64,000 nt of DNA, taken from assembly GCA_963579135.1 (NCBI GenBank), contig CAUZFB010000008.1, positions 1 to 64,000 on the forward strand, given 5' to 3'. The notes below the pieces were generated by a model. The model was given only the letters and a program-made list of their open reading frames with translations, did not search any database and was not told where the DNA came from. The position numbers were made by a program, and so were the translations under genes. Position 1 is the stretch's first letter. Each line of letters opens with the position of its first letter. This DNA is from CALGTL01 sp963579135. Lineage in GTDB: Bacteria > Chloroflexota > Dehalococcoidia > Lucifugimonadales > Australimonadaceae. This document shows positions 8,250-16,558 of the stretch, one piece after another.

Positions 8250-8879
8250 ATGTCCTGGATTACTGAAACAGGTGTCGATTCTGAGGCCGTCGAGGAAGAA
8301 GCGCGACGGATGGCTGACCAGAAGCCTGGTAGAGCGCGCTCCGGCGGGGGCCGCATGTCGCCGATCATGAGTGTGATGTCGCTGAACCCGCGGGCGCTGA
8401 AGGGCGTGCGGGACATGAATTCCGCGATCACCTTCGGGACCTCGGCGCTGAGCCGGGTGCAGGAAGAGGCGATCGCGACCACAGTGGCACAGGCGAATCA
8501 CTGCCGTTACTGAACGATGGCTGACGGAGAGTTTCTCCGTCAGCACTCCGAGGACCCGGAGCTCGCTAGCCATGTGATCCATGACTACCGCAACGGGAAC
8601 TGGGCCCCGAAGACCCGAGCGATGCTGGATTACGCGTCAAAGCTAACGTGTCAGCCGCAGAGTGTCACAAAGGCGGACTTCGACGGCCTGAAGGAACAGG
8701 GGCTCACCGAGGACGAGATACTGTCAAACGTGCTCCTCACGTGCACGTTCGCGTTCATGACGAGCTTGGCGGACGGGGCTGGGCGTGGAGAGCCTGCCGA
8801 GGGTCGCCAGGAGTGGGTCGAGGAATGGATTCAGGGACCCGCTCGCGACCAGGAGTGGCTGCTGAACCCGAAGTCGTAG
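8250..8879 (+). CDS. AhpD-like (carboxymuconolactone-decarboxylase fold) peroxidase, predicted selenoprotein with UGA-encoded Sec88
   Basis: Two adjoining open frames (8250-8510 and 8514-8879) are in the same phase and separated only by TGA at 8511-8513. Read through, they give one 209-residue AhpD/CMD-fold protein. The upstream half ends ALSRVQEEAIATTVAQANHC-RY and the downstream half begins T-MADGEFLRQHS, matching the CxYC redox helix of AhpD-like peroxidases with TGA exactly at the second cysteine: C85-R-Y-U88. The usual histidine four residues on is D92. The C-terminal half carries the family's FxFMxxLADG segment. Start ATG 8250 has AGAGGGGG seven bases upstream; ATG 8175 is an in-frame alternative. 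A bacterial SECIS-like hairpin sits at 8520-8544. A nonsense pseudogene is the alternative. selA, selB, selD and tRNA-Sec are not in the window. Confidence 0.82.
8520..8544 (+). promoter_or_regulatory. Bacterial SECIS hairpin for the AhpD-like selenoprotein
   Basis: A perfect 10-bp stem, GCTGACGGAG (8520-8529) with CTCCGTCAGC (8535-8544), closes a five-base loop AGTTT. The loop starts 16 bases after the TGA and has G as its second base. The published bacterial SECIS model asks for a loop 16-37 bases from UGA with a G among the first two loop bases. Such an element recruits SelB-GTP-Sec-tRNA. The structure lies inside the coding frame, as bacterial SECIS elements do. Confidence 0.8.
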
Positions 8880-9068
8880 GCAGAGCGAGGGGGGGGGCGC
8901 GGAGCGGAGTTCCCGTTGGGGGGGCTTGAGGACGCGAGAGAGATTCTTCTCGGCCTACGGCACGATCAGAATGACGTAAATGGGGCCTGGCCAAACCGGC
9001 TGGTGACCACGCAGGTTGACAGTCAGGCCGCTGGTTTGCCAGATTGCCTGAAATAAAGGTAGAAACAC

Positions 9069-9962
9069 ATGAACGTAGGATTCATTGGACTCGGGAAGAT
9101 GGGCGGGCCTATGGCCCGGAACCTGATCAATGCGGGCCATACTCTCGTGGTGAGCGACGTGAACGAAGCTGCGACGGCGCAGCACCGTGAGCTCGGCGCT
9201 ACGTGGGCGGCGACGCCGCGTGAAGTCGCGAGCAGTAGCGAGGTGGTCTTCACGTCATTGCCAGGCCCGGCAGAGGTCGACGCGGTGGTGCTCGGCCGCG
9301 ACGGGCTTATCGAGGGCTTCATTCCTGGCACGATCTACGTGGACCTGTCGACGGGGTCACCGACGGCGATCCGGCGGGTTGCGGAACGCATCGAGGCGGC
9401 AGGCGCCCACGTCATCGACGCGCCGGTGAGCGGCGGAGTACAGGGCGCGGACAAGGGAACGTTGGCGGTAATGGTTGGCGGCAATCCGCAGATTGTTGAG
9501 CGCGTGCGGCCGTTGCTCGAAGTGATTGGCGCAAGCGTCGTGTATGTGGGCGGCGTGGGCTCGGGCACGGTGGCCAAGCTGGTGCACAACGCGATCTCGA
9601 TGACCACGCGAATCGTTATCCAAGAGGGGATGACACTGGCCGTGAAGGCGGGTGTCGATCCGAACGTGATGCTGAACGTGCTACGTGAGGCGTCGTTCGG
9701 CAAGCAGTTGGTGCTGACCGACCACATCCCCGACCTGGTGCTAAAGGGCGACTTCGATCACCCCCGGTTCAGCCTAGGCCTATCCCACAAAGACGTGAGC
9801 CTAGCGTTGGAACTGGCGAGAGAGATGGAAGCACCCATGGGCATGGCCGAGAAGGCAGATGAGGAGATCCAACGCGGCATTGATCGTGGCTGGGCCGACC
9901 GAGACAATCTGGTGACGTTCCTGCTGGCCGAAGAGCGGGCAGGCGTCGAAGTCAGGGAATGA
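9069..9962 (+). CDS. NAD(P)-dependent beta-hydroxyacid dehydrogenase (3-hydroxyisobutyrate dehydrogenase family)
   Basis: A 297-residue protein with the N-terminal fingerprint GFIGLGKMGGPMARNL, the substrate loop DAPVSGGVQGADKGTLAVM (about residues 120-138) and the catalytic lysine in GTVAKLVHNAIS. These are the hallmarks of the 3-hydroxyisobutyrate/tartronate-semialdehyde reductase family. The start is ATG with GGTAG upstream. The stop overlaps the amidase start (ATGA), so the genes are co-transcribed. The 8880-9068 gap before it holds no gene that I can see. The exact hydroxyacid is unknown. Confidence 0.9.
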   Translation: MNVGFIGLGKMGGPMARNLINAGHTLVVSDVNEAATAQHRELGATWAATPREVASSSEVVFTSLPGPAEVDAVVLGRDGLIEGFIPGTIYVDLSTGSPTAIRRVAERIEAAGAHVIDAPVSGGVQGADKGTLAVMVGGNPQIVERVRPLLEVIGASVVYVGGVGSGTVAKLVHNAISMTTRIVIQEGMTLAVKAGVDPNVMLNVLREASFGKQLVLTDHIPDLVLKGDFDHPRFSLGLSHKDVSLALELAREMEAPMGMAEKADEEIQRGIDRGWADRDNLVTFLLAEERAGVEVRE

Positions 9963-11401
9963 TGAACGAACTGGTAAGGCTCACCGCACGGAACGCGGTG
10001 GATCTGTTACGCAAGCGCGAGGTGACGCCTGTCGAGCTGGTGGATGCAGCTGCGGAGCGGATCGCCGGGGTGGAGCCAGCGGTGAATGCGCTGCCTACGC
10101 TGGCGGTGGAGCGAGCACGGGAGCACGCACAGCGACTGATGAAGGACGCAGCGCCGTCCAATCCGCCACGTGGCTACCTCTACGGATTGCCCGTGGCGAT
10201 CAAGGATCTGAAGGATGTGGCGGGAGTGAGGTCGACGAAGGGCTCACCAATCTACGCGAACCACATCCCGGAACGCTCGGACTACCTGGTGGAGAACATC
10301 GAGGCCAAAGGCGGGATGGTGATCGCGAAGTCAAACACCCCCGAGTTCGGCGCGGGCGCGAACACGTTCAACCAGGTTTTCGGCAAGACCCGCAATCCTT
10401 GGAACACGTCCAAGACTTGCGGCGGATCGTCAGGCGGGTCGGCGGTGGCACTGGCGACGGGCGAGGTCTGGCTGGCGACGGGCTCCGATCTGGGAGGGTC
10501 GCTGCGGATCCCGGCCAGCTTCTGCTCGGTGGTGGGCATGCGCCCATCGCCCGGCCGCGTACCGTACGGCCCGAAGGACCTGCCGTTCGCAAGTCTGTCG
10601 GTCGAGGGACCGATGGCGCGCACCGTGGGCGACCTAGCACTGTTCCTGGACACGCAGGCTGGACAAGCGGCGTTGGACCCCATCAGCATTCCTGCGCCAT
10701 CGAAAGCGTTCGTCGACGCGGTGGACTCGCCGGTCGCGCCCAAACGGGTCGCGTACACGAGCGATCTGGGCATCGCACCGGTGGATCCGGAGGTGCGGGC
10801 GATCTGCGAGGAAGCAGTCAAGCGATTCAAGGACTTCGGTGCGGCGGTTGAGGGTGCAACAATCGATCTGCGCGACGCAGAGGAGATCTTTCAAACGTTA
10901 CGGGCAGCTCAGTTCGCGGCGCAGTTCGGCAACCTGCTGGAGCCTCATCGGGAACTGCTGAAGGCGGACGTCATCTGGAACATCGAGAAGGGCCAGGCGC
11001 TGTCGGCCGAAGACGTGAACCGGGCAGAGCTGGCCCGCGGCGCGCTGTACAACCGCACAGAGGCGTTCTTCAACGACTACGACTTGCTGGTCTCTCCTGC
11101 CGTGCTCCTGCCGGCGTACGACATCGACCAGGCGTACGTCACCGAGGCCGGAGGGGTGAAGTTCGACAATTACGTGAGCTGGCTGGTGATGTCGTTCGCG
11201 CTGACGTTGACGGCGTGTCCATCGATCTCGGTGCCGTGCGGTTTCACGGCAAGTGGCCTGCCTGTGGGTTTGCAGATCACGGCGCCGCGAGCCAACGAGG
11301 CAACACTGCTGTCGGCGGCGGCGTTGTTCGAACAGGCGATCGACCTGAACTCAGGGGTGCCAATCGACCCGATTGTGCGGCACACGGAGGCGAGTCGATG
11401 A
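9959..11401 (+). CDS. Amidase signature family amidase
   Basis: A 480-residue amidase. The Ser-cisSer-Lys triad is visible: lysine in VAIKDLKD (about residue 82), the cis-serine in CGGSSGGSAVA (about 157-160) and the nucleophile serine in GSDLGGSLR (about 180). These enzymes hydrolyse amides or, in GatA, drive transamidation. The lack of gatB/gatC neighbours and the lone operon context favour a catabolic amidase. It overlaps the upstream dehydrogenase by four bases and the next gene by four. Confidence 0.9.
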   Translation: MMNELVRLTARNAVDLLRKREVTPVELVDAAAERIAGVEPAVNALPTLAVERAREHAQRLMKDAAPSNPPRGYLYGLPVAIKDLKDVAGVRSTKGSPIYANHIPERSDYLVENIEAKGGMVIAKSNTPEFGAGANTFNQVFGKTRNPWNTSKTCGGSSGGSAVALATGEVWLATGSDLGGSLRIPASFCSVVGMRPSPGRVPYGPKDLPFASLSVEGPMARTVGDLALFLDTQAGQAALDPISIPAPSKAFVDAVDSPVAPKRVAYTSDLGIAPVDPEVRAICEEAVKRFKDFGAAVEGATIDLRDAEEIFQTLRAAQFAAQFGNLLEPHRELLKADVIWNIEKGQALSAEDVNRAELARGALYNRTEAFFNDYDLLVSPAVLLPAYDIDQAYVTEAGGVKFDNYVSWLVMSFALTLTACPSISVPCGFTASGLPVGLQITAPRANEATLLSAAALFEQAIDLNSGVPIDPIVRHTEASR

Positions 11402-11622
11402 CGTGGTGGGGCTACATTCTGCTAGGGATGGCGTGGGTCGCGACCGTGACCGTGACACTGGTGATGAGCCTGGACGCGGCCACGAACGCGGTCTCGGCGG
11501 ATCTTGCAGCCGACCCCAATGGACTCCAGATCGGGACAGCGGTGGTGTCGGCGGTTGTGTTTGCGGGACCGGGTCTGTTCTTCATCTTAAACGGCATCCG
11601 ACAGGGGCGCCGCCGCTCCTAG
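11398..11622 (+). CDS. Small two-helix membrane protein, unknown function
   Basis: Seventy-four codons starting at an ATGA overlap with the amidase stop. Two hydrophobic segments are evident, about residues 4-24 (WGYILLGMAWVATVTVTLVM) and 45-66, ending in a basic tail RQGRRRS that suggests the C-terminus is cytoplasmic. No family recognised. The tight overlap supports translation. Confidence 0.6.
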   Translation: MTWWGYILLGMAWVATVTVTLVMSLDAATNAVSADLAADPNGLQIGTAVVSAVVFAGPGLFFILNGIRQGRRRS

Positions 11623-11708
11623 GAGCTACAAAGCACCTCCCACAAGGTTGCCCTAGAATGGCGGCAACCGCTTCCCGGAGGCGACTCATCTCGTCAGAGG
11701 AGACTCTG

Positions 11709-12968
11709 TTGTACGACCGTACTGTTCTGCCCAATGGGCTTCGCGTGCTTTCAAGCACGATGTCCCACACCCGATCGGTTTCCGTAGGCATCTTCGTGGG
11801 CGCGGGGTCGCGGTACGAGGACGACGCGCTGGCGGGCGCTTCCCATTACTTGGAGCACGTACTGTTCAAGGGGACGGAGAAGCGACCTGAGCCGCAGTTG
11901 ATCGCGGGAGCTATCGAATCGGTCGGCGGCATGATGAACGCGTCCACCGACCGCGAGGCGACGATCTACTACGCGAAGGTGGGGCGCGCACACTTCGCGT
12001 TGGCTTTGGACGTGTTGGCTGACATGATCCTGCACCCGCTGTTCACCGACCACGAGGTGGAACGAGAGCGCGGGGTGATCATCGAGGAGCTGGCGATGAC
12101 CTATGACCAGCCCGACGCCTACGCCGACCTGCTGATCGACGCGACGCTGTGGCCAGGCCAGGCGTTGGGCCGCGACATCGGCGGGAGCCGCGAGTCGGTG
12201 GGGGCTATCAGTCGGCAGGCGTTGATTGACTACCACGCGCAACAGTACGTGCCCAACAACACCGTGGTCGCCGTAGCTGGCAACTACTCGCACGAAGAGG
12301 TGCTAGCGCTGGTGAACGAACAGATGGGAGCCTGGAAGGGCGGATCACCGTTGGGCTGGGAGCCCGTGCAGGCGACGGCCCAGGATGTGAGGATCAGCAT
12401 CGGCAATCGCAAGACCGATCAGGCGCACATCTGCCTGGCTGTCGATGGAATCTCAGCGATGGCACCCGACCGGTACTCGTTCGACATGATGAACGCCGTG
12501 ATGGGCGACGGCATGACGAGCCGACTGTTCATGGAGATCCGCGAGCGTCGCGGCCTCGCCTACGAAGTGCACTCGAGTTCCATGCACTACCGGGACTGCG
12601 GTGCGCTGATGGTGTACTGCGGAGTGGATACCGCCAAGGCGGAGGAAACGATCCAGGCGGTGCTGGATGAGATGTCGAAGATGTCCGAGGGAGTAACGCA
12701 GGAGGAACTCGCGCGGTCAGTGGAATACGCGTGCGGGAGACTCGATTTACGACTGGAGGACACGCGAGCGGTGATGAGCTGGCTGGGCGGCCAGGAGTTG
12801 CTGCGCGACGAGGTGATAGAGCCCGACGACATCGTTGCGGAACTGCGCAAGGTGACCACCAATCAGGTCCTCGAAGCGGCCCGAACCTACCTGAAGGACC
12901 CCAGCTACCGATTGGCGGTGGTCGGCCCCTACAAGTCTGACGCGGCCTTCCAGAAGCTGCTGGGGTAG
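11709..12968 (+). CDS. M16 family zinc metallopeptidase (processing-peptidase-like)
   Basis: About 419 residues. The inverted zinc motif HYLEH lies in GASHYLEHVLFKGT, with the third ligand glutamate in EELAMTYDQPDA some 75 residues on; the C-terminal half is the second M16 domain. Family members degrade peptides or process precursors. I prefer TTG at 11709 because AGAGGAG sits seven bases upstream and the protein then begins YDRTVLPNGLRV, as in homologues. ATG at 11658 is an in-frame alternative with a weak site. It probably belongs to the dehydrogenase-amidase operon. Confidence 0.88.
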   Translation: MYDRTVLPNGLRVLSSTMSHTRSVSVGIFVGAGSRYEDDALAGASHYLEHVLFKGTEKRPEPQLIAGAIESVGGMMNASTDREATIYYAKVGRAHFALALDVLADMILHPLFTDHEVERERGVIIEELAMTYDQPDAYADLLIDATLWPGQALGRDIGGSRESVGAISRQALIDYHAQQYVPNNTVVAVAGNYSHEEVLALVNEQMGAWKGGSPLGWEPVQATAQDVRISIGNRKTDQAHICLAVDGISAMAPDRYSFDMMNAVMGDGMTSRLFMEIRERRGLAYEVHSSSMHYRDCGALMVYCGVDTAKAEETIQAVLDEMSKMSEGVTQEELARSVEYACGRLDLRLEDTRAVMSWLGGQELLRDEVIEPDDIVAELRKVTTNQVLEAARTYLKDPSYRLAVVGPYKSDAAFQKLLG

Positions 12969-12984
12969 ATCGCTCAGAGCTCAG

Positions 12985-14151
12985 CTAGCCCCAGAGTTGC
13001 TTGCTGGCGATCTGCGCTCCCTCCACGAGCGCGGCGAGCTTGGCCCACATGATGCTGACGTGGACACGTGGGTTGAGTGAGCCCTGGAAGAAGCCGCAGT
13101 CGGTCCCGGCGATGACGTTCTCACGTCCCACGAGGCGGGCAAAGTTGCCCAGCCGCCACGCGACGAGCTCCGGGTGCTCCACGGTATTCGCGGCGTGCCC
13201 GACAACGCCCGGGATGAGGATCATCCCGTCGGGTAGTTTGACGTCCTCCCAGACCATCCATTCGTGCTCGTGCCGTGCATTGGCGGCCTCCATCGAGAGG
13301 GCGCCAGCTTCAATCTTGAGAATGATATCTACGATGTCCTTGAGGGGCAGGTCCGTGGAGTGCGGACCATGCCAGCTTCCCCAACACAGATGGTACCGGA
13401 TGCGGTCCGCCGGGATGTCGCCGATGGCATAATTGATGGCCTCGACACGCATCTCGGCGAACTTGCGATAGTCCGCGATGCTTGGCGCCGGGTTCATGAG
13501 GTCGTAGGTCGCGACGATGCGGGGATCGTCGATCTGCAACAGGAACCCTGCGTCCACGATGGCTTTGTACTCGACTCGCATGGCGGCGGCGATGGCGAAG
13601 AGGTACTCCTCCTGAGTAGCGTAGAACTCGTTGGTGCGTTGACCCTCGATGGTGGCGGGAGCGACGGAAGGGACGAATGCCTCCTGGACTCCCGCGTTGG
13701 CGGTAGCCGCCCGCAGATTGTCGATGTCGCGCTGAATCAGCGCTTGCCCCGCCTGCTCGATGGGTGACGCACAGACGACCCGCATCCTGCCGCCGGAAGC
13801 TGGGGCAGCGTCGTACTCGGCGTAGAACTCTGGAAAAGCGTCATGGTCACGCCCGAAGTTGTTGATCGGGCTCCCACCTAGCGGCGTCTCACGTTGCTCG
13901 AAACCGGTGAGGCGGTCACTCACGTAGCCTGCGAAGTTGATCTTGGAACATTCGCCGTCGCTGGGGACGTCGATGCCGATGTCCGCTTGGCGCTTGACGA
14001 TGGCGGCGACAGCGTTCTTCAGCGCGGGCGCAAAGTCGTCATCTGGCAGCGGCTGGCCGCTGGCCTTGGCGCGCATGGCAGCGACAATCGCTGGTGGGCG
14101 CACGAGGCTGCCCACGTGAGTGGTAAGGATGCGGTCGGTGCTGGTCTTCAC
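12985..14151 (-). CDS. Cobalamin-independent methionine synthase (MetE) C-terminal-like protein
   Basis: A 388-residue protein matching the TIM-barrel C-terminal half of MetE, as in archaeal MetE and epoxyalkane:CoM transferase relatives. It opens with LTTHVGSLVRP. The zinc ligands appear as H-x-C in YHLCWGS and the late cysteine in GTDCGFFQGS. The N-terminal folate-binding half of MetE is absent, so it may be a thiol methyl- or alkyl-transferase rather than the methionine synthase. It is convergent with the M16 gene, 16 bases apart. Confidence 0.83.
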   Translation of the reverse strand: MKTSTDRILTTHVGSLVRPPAIVAAMRAKASGQPLPDDDFAPALKNAVAAIVKRQADIGIDVPSDGECSKINFAGYVSDRLTGFEQRETPLGGSPINNFGRDHDAFPEFYAEYDAAPASGGRMRVVCASPIEQAGQALIQRDIDNLRAATANAGVQEAFVPSVAPATIEGQRTNEFYATQEEYLFAIAAAMRVEYKAIVDAGFLLQIDDPRIVATYDLMNPAPSIADYRKFAEMRVEAINYAIGDIPADRIRYHLCWGSWHGPHSTDLPLKDIVDIILKIEAGALSMEAANARHEHEWMVWEDVKLPDGMILIPGVVGHAANTVEHPELVAWRLGNFARLVGRENVIAGTDCGFFQGSLNPRVHVSIMWAKLAALVEGAQIASKQLWG

Positions 14152-14226
14152 GGCGCCTCCCGTACAGGGGAATCACAACGCATTGTAGGCGTGCCGATGA
14201 GCGGACAAAAGTGACGTCAGGGGGCG

Positions 14227-14267
14227 AAAGAAAGGGCCCCTGCCGGATGGCGGGGGCCCTTTCTTTA
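14227..14267. terminator. Strong, near-symmetric rho-independent terminator
   Basis: AAAGAAAGGGCCCC pairs with GGGGCCCTTTCTTT around a short GC-rich loop, with A and T runs on both sides. It can stop transcription on either strand. It lies between groL and the MetE-like gene, both on the minus strand, so it ends the groESL transcript. Confidence 0.85.
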
Positions 14268-14317
14268 TCTAACCGTCGAGCTCTAACTGTCGGGTTTCGC
14301 GAAACCTAGGCCGTGGC

Positions 14318-15928
14318 CTAGAAGTCGTGCATGTCCGGCATGGGAGCCGCAGGTGCGGCCTCCGGGATGTCGGTCACCAGGGCCTCGGTTGTGAGGACCA
14401 TGGCTGCGACGGAAGCGGCGTTCTCGACCGCTGCACGCGTGACCTTCGCCGGGTCGACGATGCCACGCTCGAGCATGTGGCCCCAGACGCCAGCCTCGGC
14501 GTCGAATCCCCAGTCCTTCTCTGCCTCACGGGCACCGGCGACGATGACGTCACCAGGTTGGCCAGAGTTGACTGCGATGGCCCGCACGGGCTCTTCAAGC
14601 GCACGGCGCACGATGGCTGCGCCGGTTGCCATATCACCTGCGAGTGTCAGATTGTCGATGGCTGCGGTTGCGCGAACCAGGACCGATCCGCCCCCGGGGA
14701 CGATGCCCTCTTCAACCGCTGCACGGGTAGCGGAGAGAGCGTCCTCGACGCGGGCCTTCTTCTCTTTGAGCTCAATCTCGGTGGCTGCACCGACCTTGAT
14801 GATCGCAACACCACCGGACAACTTGGCGAGGCGCTCCTGGAGCTTCTCACGGTCGAAGTCGGAGGTGGTCTCTTCAATCCGAGCCTTGATCTGGGAAATG
14901 CGTCCCTGAATCTCTTCCTCCGTGCCGTGACCCTCAACGAACGTCGAGTCGTCCTTGGTCGCAACGATGCGACGTGCGCGACCGAAGTCCTCAGGGGTAA
15001 CGGTGTCGAGCTTGCGGCCGATCTCCTCAGAGATCACCGTACCTCCTGTCAGGATCGCGATGTCCTGAAGCATCTCCTTGCGGCGGTCGCCGAAGCCAGG
15101 GGCCTTGATGGCCAGAACGCTCAGCGTGCCACGAAGCTTGTTGACCACGAGAGTGGCCAGGGCCTCACCATCGATATCCTCAGCGATAATGACGACGCTC
15201 TTGGTGACCTGGAGAACCTTCTCGAGGGCAGGAAGCAAATCGTTCACAGCGGAGAGCTTCTTGTCGGTAATCAGGACGTACGGGTCTTCGATGACGCTCT
15301 CCATGGTCTGGGAGTCGGTCAGGAAGTAGGGGGAGATGTAGCCACGGTCGATCTGCATCCCCTCGACGTACTCGGTCTCGTAGTCCAGGCCCTTGCCTTC
15401 CTCGACCGTAATGACTCCGTCCTTACCAACCTTTTCCATGACATCGGCAATCAGATCGCCCATCTCGGAGTCGTGGGCTGAGAGGGACGCAACCTGCGCA
15501 ATCTGCTCTTTGCCCTCGACCTCCGTGGACTGCTCCTTGATGCTCTGGCGAACGGCAACAACAGCGGCCTCAATACCACGCTTGATGGCCATGGGGTCGG
15601 CGCCAGCGGTGATGTTGCGGAAGCCCTCGCTGATCATAGCCTGGGCCAGAACCGTTGCGGTGGTCGTGCCATCACCAGCGACGTCGTTGGTCTTGGTGGC
15701 GGCTTCCTTGAGGAGCTGCGCACCCATGTTCTCGTAGTGGTCGGCAAGCTCAATCTCCTTGGCGATGGTCACGCCGTCGGAGCAGACGTTCGGGGGGCCG
15801 AACTTCTTGTCGAGGATGACGTTCCGGCCACGGGGGCCAAGGGTCACCTTGACGGTGTTGGCCAGCTTGTCCATACCGATCTTCAGCGACTGTCGGGCCT
15901 CGTCGCTATAAATGATTTGCTTTGCCAT
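14318..15928 (-). CDS. groL: Chaperonin GroEL (Hsp60)
   Basis: A 536-residue ATP-driven folding chaperonin. It begins MAKQIIYSDEARQSL behind a GGAGGAAG ribosome site and contains TLGPRGRNV, the ATP loop GDGTTTATVLAQ and the RAAVEEGIVPGGG signature. The C-terminus is short, PMPDMHDF, with one MPDMHDF-type tail in place of the usual GGM repeats. It follows groS by 72 bases in one CIRCE-controlled operon. Confidence 0.98.
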   Translation of the reverse strand: MAKQIIYSDEARQSLKIGMDKLANTVKVTLGPRGRNVILDKKFGPPNVCSDGVTIAKEIELADHYENMGAQLLKEAATKTNDVAGDGTTTATVLAQAMISEGFRNITAGADPMAIKRGIEAAVVAVRQSIKEQSTEVEGKEQIAQVASLSAHDSEMGDLIADVMEKVGKDGVITVEEGKGLDYETEYVEGMQIDRGYISPYFLTDSQTMESVIEDPYVLITDKKLSAVNDLLPALEKVLQVTKSVVIIAEDIDGEALATLVVNKLRGTLSVLAIKAPGFGDRRKEMLQDIAILTGGTVISEEIGRKLDTVTPEDFGRARRIVATKDDSTFVEGHGTEEEIQGRISQIKARIEETTSDFDREKLQERLAKLSGGVAIIKVGAATEIELKEKKARVEDALSATRAAVEEGIVPGGGSVLVRATAAIDNLTLAGDMATGAAIVRRALEEPVRAIAVNSGQPGDVIVAGAREAEKDWGFDAEAGVWGHMLERGIVDPAKVTRAAVENAASVAAMVLTTEALVTDIPEAAPAAPMPDMHDF

Positions 15929-16000
15929 TGACTGCTTCCTCCTTGAAGCTAATGTGCAGGCGCGAAGAGGCTTCGCATCCGGCACAGGGAATGTTGGTAC

Positions 16001-16294
16001 TTAGCTGACCTTCGCCAGGATGTCGCGCTCAGTGAGAACCAGAAGCTCCTCATCGTCTTCGGTGAACTCGGTACCGGCGAACTTGGAGTAAACGACCACA
16101 TCGCCCACCTTAAGGTCCATCTCAATGCGCTTGCCCTCGTCGGTCGTGCGACCGGGGCCTACCGCGACGACGGTGCCCTCTTGGGGGCGTTCCTTCGCGG
16201 TGTCAGGGACATACAATCCACTCTTCGTCTGGGATTCCTGTTCGACCGCCTTTACGACGACCCGGTCGCCCAATGGTTGAAGCGTTCGTGCCAC
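16001..16294 (-). CDS. groS: Co-chaperonin GroES (Hsp10)
   Basis: A 97-residue lid for GroEL. I choose GTG at 16294 because AAAGGAGGAG precedes it and the product then starts ARTLQPLGDRVVVK like other GroES proteins; the longer upstream frame is unsupported. The mobile loop (SQTKSGLYVPDTA) and the C-terminal GTEFTEDDEELLVL region are present. It is the first gene of the groESL operon. Confidence 0.97.
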   Translation of the reverse strand: MARTLQPLGDRVVVKAVEQESQTKSGLYVPDTAKERPQEGTVVAVGPGRTTDEGKRIEMDLKVGDVVVYSKFAGTEFTEDDEELLVLTERDILAKVS

Positions 16295-16388
16295 GTTCTC
16301 TCCTCCTTTTACTTTCCGTTCTACTGTTGCCTGCATTGCTTGCCGACCCAAGGCCGGAAGCACCACTGGCAATTGCGCGCCTTCATTG

Positions 16389-16415
16389 CTAGCAGTCTCA
16401 ATGGTCGAGTGCTAA
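16389..16415 (-). promoter_or_regulatory. CIRCE operator (HrcA site) of groESL
   Basis: On the minus strand TTAGCACTC, nine bases, then GACTGCTAG. The first arm is a perfect CIRCE half and the second matches GAGTGCTAA at 7 of 9 positions. It lies just downstream of the promoter at the transcription start, where HrcA represses. hrcA itself is not in the window. Confidence 0.88.
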
Positions 16416-16423
16416 CACGATGC

Positions 16424-16453
16424 ATCTTATGGGCGCTGCTGAGAGGCTGTCAA
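16424..16453 (-). promoter_or_regulatory. Promoter of groESL
   Basis: Minus-strand TTGACA (16453-16448), an 18-base spacer, and TAAGAT (16429-16424). The predicted start falls near 16417, directly before the CIRCE element. Confidence 0.8.
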
Positions 16454-16493
16454 GGCTCGTTTGAACCCCGCCGAGAAGCTGGAAGGTTATGGC

Positions 16494-16522
16494 TTGACAC
16501 TCTATTTGGCCCACTGTCAAAT
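16494..16522 (+). promoter_or_regulatory. Probable promoter of the crotonase/acyl-CoA ligase operon
   Basis: TTGACA (16494-16499), 17 bases, then TCAAAT (four of six -10 positions). The TTGACA also pairs with TGTCAA at 16515-16520 as an inverted repeat, so the site could double as an operator. It is divergent from the groESL promoter some 40 bases away. Confidence 0.45.
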
Positions 16523-16558
16523 GCCGTTAACCGGCAACTCACCGGCACGGAGAAGGCG

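Noticed and set aside
8115..8582. Minus-strand open frames across the AhpD-like gene
   Set aside because: They have no homology features, while the plus-strand frame is a conserved redox protein across the TGA.
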